This document shows, piece after piece, positions 59,847 through 64,000 of a DNA stretch of 64,000 bases (position 1 is the first letter of the stretch; every line of letters begins with the position of its first letter). Made by a program: the position numbers and the translations under genes. This DNA is from CAMFKD01 sp964436955 (GTDB lineage: Bacteria > Chlamydiota > Chlamydiia > Chlamydiales > JAJFMA01), in contig CAYTFC010000001.1 in the NCBI GenBank assembly GCA_964436955.1, positions 1 to 64,000 on the forward strand, in the 5' to 3' direction. The notes beneath the pieces were generated by a model, which had not been told where the DNA came from, ran no database searches, and worked only from the letters and a program-made list of their open reading frames with translations.

Positions 59847-61971
59847 ATTTGCGGTTCTTTGGGTCAACAATAAAGGCGTTTTCAACCTTTCGCGCTTTGT
59901 TTGAATGATGTTCTTCCACATAAACTCTAACCCTGACGGCACCGATATCCTTTTCATACATATGTTTAATTATTCCTTTATGAAGAGTACTTTTTTCTAA
60001 ATTTACAGGACTAACAACATTATGCTTTTCCAAAAACAAAAAAACACGCTTACAATCTTCGGCGTGATCGCCAGAGACTGTGATAACCATATCCCACTTA
60101 TGATGTCCTGCCATAATATGCTTCGCTTTGTTGGCATTTTTGAGAACTAGGTTCTCACCAACCGGCAAAGCTTGACTGCGGATAGCGGCCATCGCTGCAC
60201 TTTCGTTAAGGATGGCAGCGCGCTTTGCATCAGAGACAGCCATACGCTCTAGAGTAAGTACGGTGTTAGCTGCTCTAAAGGCTCGAAATTTATGGATTGC
60301 CTTAATAGCAGCGCCAGGTATGAGAATATCAAGTCCATACTTACCAATGACATAGCCAAGCTTCTCCCCTTTCTCATATTCGCTAAACCGGTCCCAACGC
60401 ATGCAAAGCTCGCACACTTCAGGAACCACCATTTGCAGTGACTCCAGAGTGGATTGCTCTCGAAGTATTTGAATCAATGCTCTAGAAGTGTCGATGAGAT
60501 CTTGGCTGACCTCTGCGGGAGAACATGCAAACGCCCACAAACCGTGTAGTAAACCCTGACAAGAGTTTAGAGTTGCAGGGCCAAATTCAATAGCAGCATC
60601 TTTGCTTCCACATAAGACGCCCCAACATAGGCCTACAGAATACTCCGGAGAGCTCGATATTAAAAGTTTGGCACGGACGCCTTGTAGCTTGCGCATACTT
60701 GCATAATCAGCTAATGCAAGATCGAACTTACCTAATTCGAAATAGGCGTGCGCCCGCTCAACATAAGCATCTAAACATTGAGGATCATGAGCCAACGCTG
60801 TGGTTAGAATTTCCACAGCCTCTTGATAGCAAAAAAGATCGTTGTAGTTGATGCCAAGGGCTAAATAAGAGGGAACAGAACTCCACTCGGGAGGATTTAC
60901 ATCGCTAAGGGCTTTAACATTAGGTGCGCATGTGTCGACAGAACAAACAGCAGATCCTTTTTTGACAAACGGAATGTCGAACAAGAGTGTTTGATCGGCA
61001 CCTTCACTTATGCTCTTTGGTGCGCTAGTCACTCCCTCGGGATAGCAAGCGGGACAGATAGTGGCCATCTCCCAATCGTTGTAGAGAGCTTCGATTACGC
61101 GCAACTCCTGCTCAATTTCCGGCAAACGTTTTACAGAAAGTACTTCACCATACATGCCACGAAACAAAAGGGCTAATTCGTCAAGTATGTTCTCGAGTCT
61201 GTCTTCTATGGCTGCGTGTTCTGCACGAGAAAAATGCTTCTTAGAATAGGCTTTGAGGTCCTGGCATGTTTGGTAGTAATCAGAGAAGTGAAAGCACGTT
61301 GCACATAGACCAATATGTAATGTCTCGTAAATACTCTCTGCTGGAAAATACCAAGAGCCAAGAAAAAAATCTTCTTGCTTCGGGGGAGTCCTCTTGAATC
61401 GCTTATACGCCGTAAAGTCGATGAATTGTTTGAATAGAAAAATGGCTTTTTCATTGATATAAGCAGCTTTGGATGACTTTTCCGGCCAAAATTGATTGGC
61501 GTACGGATCTTTTATGACTAAAGCAATCTGCTTCTTTAAAAAGGGAAAGTCGCCCTTATACAAGAAATGCAGATAGCCGGCATAGATAGGACTATCCCAA
61601 TCGCAACAAGCACAATCCTCCGATAACTTCGGAATTTGCTGGAAATCAAGCCCATTAAGGTAACTTGAATAGGGGCTTATCCCTCCGCCTTTTGAATTAG
61701 CAAGCCTAAAGCAAACCGAACATAGTTGGTCAGCAGCATAGTACTGATCATAGGCGTCAGAACCCTCGAACTCTTCGTCAGAGTAATCATCATAGATTTC
61801 GTAGTCGTATTCATCATCTTCTTCGTAATACTCATCTTCGTCATCGACATCCCCTATCAAATCTCCCCAATCCAATGGGATGCCGTAATAGAAGTAATCA
61901 CGGTTTTGCGCTTCCGCAAGATGGAAGAAAGAAATAAGGACCAGAAGAATGGCCACGAATTTTGTTCTCAT
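59833..61971 (-). CDS. Exported CxxC-rich protein with TPR and C-terminal toxin-like domain
   Basis: 712 residues. Signal peptide MRTKFVAILLVLISFFHLAEA. A strongly acidic Asp/Glu/Tyr stretch lies at about 40-75. The central region has at least five CxxC pairs (CSVC, CACC, CATC, CPAC, CELC) and a TPR-like pair near 370-430 (AVEILTTALAHDPQCLDAYV, RAHAYFELGKFDLALADYAS). At about 543 GKYGLDILIPGAAIKAIHKF resembles the glycine-rich pre-toxin linker of polymorphic toxins. The tip from about 610 has KHIMAGHHKWDMVITVSGD and VRVRVYVEEHHSN, with a KH-x-x-x-x-HH pattern typical of small nucleases. The toxin reading is an inference from architecture and the overlapping partner. Confidence 0.8.
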   Translation of the reverse strand: MRTKFVAILLVLISFFHLAEAQNRDYFYYGIPLDWGDLIGDVDDEDEYYEEDDEYDYEIYDDYSDEEFEGSDAYDQYYAADQLCSVCFRLANSKGGGISPYSSYLNGLDFQQIPKLSEDCACCDWDSPIYAGYLHFLYKGDFPFLKKQIALVIKDPYANQFWPEKSSKAAYINEKAIFLFKQFIDFTAYKRFKRTPPKQEDFFLGSWYFPAESIYETLHIGLCATCFHFSDYYQTCQDLKAYSKKHFSRAEHAAIEDRLENILDELALLFRGMYGEVLSVKRLPEIEQELRVIEALYNDWEMATICPACYPEGVTSAPKSISEGADQTLLFDIPFVKKGSAVCSVDTCAPNVKALSDVNPPEWSSVPSYLALGINYNDLFCYQEAVEILTTALAHDPQCLDAYVERAHAYFELGKFDLALADYASMRKLQGVRAKLLISSSPEYSVGLCWGVLCGSKDAAIEFGPATLNSCQGLLHGLWAFACSPAEVSQDLIDTSRALIQILREQSTLESLQMVVPEVCELCMRWDRFSEYEKGEKLGYVIGKYGLDILIPGAAIKAIHKFRAFRAANTVLTLERMAVSDAKRAAILNESAAMAAIRSQALPVGENLVLKNANKAKHIMAGHHKWDMVITVSGDHAEDCKRVFLFLEKHNVVSPVNLEKSTLHKGIIKHMYEKDIGAVRVRVYVEEHHSNKARKVENAFIVDPKNRKYEII

Positions 61972-62131
61972 GACTTTGCCTCATTCGATTAAGTAAGGCA
62001 GCATAGGATGATGTATGTAAAATTTCAATATTTTATAATACATATCATCCACTATCGAGTGGACTTTTGACCGGATTTCGCCTATGTTGTCTGGGGAAAC
62101 CCCACACTAAACGATGACTTTTTAGCCTATC

Positions 62132-63574
62132 ATGTCCGACGTCAAAGCCAAAATTAAGAGTCCCCCAAGTTCCAAAGAATCTGAAATGATGGTTCTAGGC
62201 TGCATGCTAACCAGCATCAATGCCCTGAACGTTTCTGCAGGTATTCTTAAGGAAGAAGATTTTTACTATAACGAGCACAAACTGGTTTTTCGCGTCCTCA
62301 AGGATGCGTATAAAAAAGATCAGTCTGTCGATGTCCACCTCATCGCTGAGGAACTAAAGCGCCAGGAACTGCTCCCGGCCGTTGGTGGTATTGGCTACCT
62401 CACGACCCTCGCGCAATATGCAGGAACTTCGGCGCACATCGAAGAATACGCCACTTTAGTTCATAACAAGGCGCTGTTGCGTCGCATGATTCACGCGGCA
62501 CAAGTCATCGAATCTGATGCTTTAGATGAGCCAGAACATGTTCTGAATGCCCTTGATAGTGCCCAACAACTCTTTTTCCAGATTGGACAGACAGCGCACT
62601 CGCGTCAAGGCGTTCATATACGCGAAATCCTTGATGGTACCAGAAGTGAGTCGAAGCTTCCCTTTCTGCGTGAGCTCGAACAACGCCAAGAACGTTTCCA
62701 TACGTTAGGACCAGATGATGCTGGCGTCACAGGTGTTACTACGCATTTTTATGATTTAGACAAAATGATTAACGGCTTGGGCAAATCCAACTTAATCATT
62801 CTCGCTGCTCGTCCTGCCATGGGTAAGACGGCTTTAGCGATTAACATCGCGGAAAACGTTTGTTTTAAAGGCGGAATGCCAGTCGGTATTTTTTCCTTAG
62901 AAATGAGTGCAGAGCAGCTTGTACACCGTATTATTTGCTCTCAATCTGAAGTGGAATCAGACAAAATCAAACGCGGATCTTTAAATGGGGCTGAGTATCA
63001 ACAGATCTACGAATGCGTCGAGAAAATCAAGGATCATACGCTTCTTATCGATGATCAGCCTGGTCTGAGTATTAACGATCTGCGTGCTCGAGCCCGTCGT
63101 ATGAAAGAAGCACATGGCATAGAGCTGCTCGTGATAGACTACATGCAGCTATTGTCTGGAGGCGGTTCTAACCGTTCGCAGGAAAGTCGTCAGAGCGAGA
63201 TATCTGAAATCTCTCGTCATCTGAAGAACCTGGCGCGTGAACTTAATATCCCTGTGGTGTGTCTATCGCAGCTTTCGCGTAAGGTGGAAGAGCGTATTGG
63301 TCATCGACCTATTATGAGTGACTTGCGTGAATCGGGATCTATTGAGCAGGATGCTGACGTTATTCTGTTCTTGTATCGCCGTGAATACTACGATCCGCAT
63401 GACAAGCCAGGCCAGGCAGAATGTATTGTGGCTAAAAACCGTCACGGGGCTATAGGTACCGTAAGCATGGCGTTCCGCAAAGAGATCGCGCAATTTAATA
63501 GCTTATCAACTATTCCTCATATGCCTGACGACCATTCTAGCAATTTGGGTGGAGCCCATTACGGCGACGATTAA
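62132..63574 (+). CDS. dnaB: Replicative DNA helicase DnaB
   Basis: 480 residues. The N-terminal primase-interacting domain includes SKESEMMVLGCMLTSINALN and EDFYYNEHKLVFRVL. The RecA-like motor has Walker A AARPAMGKTALAINIAENV, Walker B ELLVIDYMQLLSG, and PVVCLSQLSRKVEER with the later RESGSIEQDADVI. It unwinds DNA ahead of the replication fork as a hexamer. The last codons (GDD, stop) lie in the first unit of a tandem repeat that continues into a gap. The C-terminus is otherwise of normal length. Confidence 0.97.
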   Translation: MSDVKAKIKSPPSSKESEMMVLGCMLTSINALNVSAGILKEEDFYYNEHKLVFRVLKDAYKKDQSVDVHLIAEELKRQELLPAVGGIGYLTTLAQYAGTSAHIEEYATLVHNKALLRRMIHAAQVIESDALDEPEHVLNALDSAQQLFFQIGQTAHSRQGVHIREILDGTRSESKLPFLRELEQRQERFHTLGPDDAGVTGVTTHFYDLDKMINGLGKSNLIILAARPAMGKTALAINIAENVCFKGGMPVGIFSLEMSAEQLVHRIICSQSEVESDKIKRGSLNGAEYQQIYECVEKIKDHTLLIDDQPGLSINDLRARARRMKEAHGIELLVIDYMQLLSGGGSNRSQESRQSEISEISRHLKNLARELNIPVVCLSQLSRKVEERIGHRPIMSDLRESGSIEQDADVILFLYRREYYDPHDKPGQAECIVAKNRHGAIGTVSMAFRKEIAQFNSLSTIPHMPDDHSSNLGGAHYGDD

Positions 63575-63905
63575 GCCTCTCCCTAACGCAGCTGCCTTTT
63601 CTTTGTGGGTCTGCCTCGCCGAGGCAGACAAGTTCGCCCAAAACGGCGACGATTAAGCCTCTCCCTAACGCAGCTGCCTTTTCTTTGTGGGTCTGCCNNN
63701 NNNNNNNNNNNNNNNNNNNNNNNNNNNNNNNNNNNNNNNNNNNNNNNNNNNNNNNNNNNNNNNNNNNNNNNNNNNNNNNNNNNNNNNNNNNNNNNNNGAG
63801 GCAGACAAGTTCGCCCAAAACGGCGACGATTAAGCCTCTCCCTAACGCAGCTACCTTTTCCTTGTGGGTCTGCCTCGCCGAGGCAGACAAGTTCGCCCAA
63901 AAAGG
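63561..63905. repeat. Tandem 82-bp palindromic repeat around a 100-N assembly gap
   Basis: A unit starting ACGGCGACGATTAAGCCTCT begins at 63561 and at 63643, runs into Ns at 63698-63797, and is seen again from 63820. Each unit contains CTGCCTCGCCGAGGCAG and CTTTGTGGG, which is the complement of the palindrome plus CCCACAAAG seen at 43.7 kb. The first unit includes the dnaB stop codon. Beyond 63905 is a partial TTCGCGAA palindrome, then about 90 bp with nothing recognised. Confidence 0.85.
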
Positions 63906-64000
63906 ACTGCCGCTTCGCGAATCAATGATTTCGTAATTTGAGATTCACATTATTTCCATAAGCGTGTATGCTGGTCCTTCTAAGTTGAACACTTGTTGTA

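Noticed and set aside
63561..63905. Frames on both strands through the dnaB-proximal repeats
   Set aside because: Repetitive, gap-spanning and with no ribosome sites.

Overview
The window looks like a chromosomal piece of an environmental (amoeba-associated type) member of the Chlamydiota, not a classical Chlamydiaceae. The anchor is the block at 40.1-50.2 kb. It reproduces gene for gene the chlamydial type III secretion cluster: CT663-like chaperone, cdsD with FHA domains, cdsE, cdsF needle, cdsG, CT668-like, cdsN ATPase, cdsO, cdsP, cdsQ, pkn5. Around it are genes absent from the reduced human and animal chlamydiae: an RND efflux pump, cytochrome P450-like genes, a sterol reductase of the DHCR7/ERG4 family, a carbonic anhydrase and large Rhs/YD-repeat proteins. 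The sequence is a scaffold with two 100-N gaps, at 43,762 and 63,698.

Layout. 0-5.7 kb (minus): a secreted protein with a proline-rich repeat tail, cut by the window edge, then a tandem family of three P450-like genes, the third a pseudogene. 5.8-11.6 kb (minus): a complete tripartite RND efflux operon. 11.8-15.7 kb (minus): an unknown 270-aa protein, the sterol reductase, a very Cys-rich exported protein and an FMN reductase. 16.0-18.2 kb (plus): an amino-acid ABC importer operon. 18.3-24.4 kb: a FIST-domain sensor with a small partner, an MDR oxidoreductase, a beta-carbonic anhydrase, a pseudouridine synthase and an Uup-type ABC-F ATPase.

24.4-39.9 kb is the accessory heart of the window: two Sec-exported Rhs proteins of almost 1800 residues. 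Their first halves are nearly identical, their C-terminal toxin tips are unrelated, and each is followed 10 bp later by a different immunity-type gene. Downstream of the first lies an array of further immunity-like paralogues, a gene broken by an in-frame stop, and an ORF that ends in a scrap of Rhs core. The second Rhs cassette lies between imperfect direct copies of the sequence, with a promoter-like element, that precedes the type III cluster. I read this as a polymorphic-toxin locus that has grown by cassette duplication and tip replacement.

40.1-50.2 kb: the type III secretion operon. 50.4-62.0 kb: a MATE efflux protein, two tRNA-Ser genes (GGA and GCU anticodons), hypothetical genes, a zinc/manganese-type ABC importer, and a second candidate toxin module. 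That module is an exported CxxC-rich protein with a TPR-like segment and a C-terminal toxin-like tip, overlapping a partner with an internal duplication. 62.1-63.6 kb: replicative helicase dnaB, running into a tandem repeat array that contains the second gap.

Intergenic DNA is rich in palindromic dispersed repeats. One palindrome occurs in opposite orientations in the tandem arrays beside both assembly gaps. A pair of large inverted arrays built from GGGAC-type units flanks a tRNA-Ser and two hypothetical genes.
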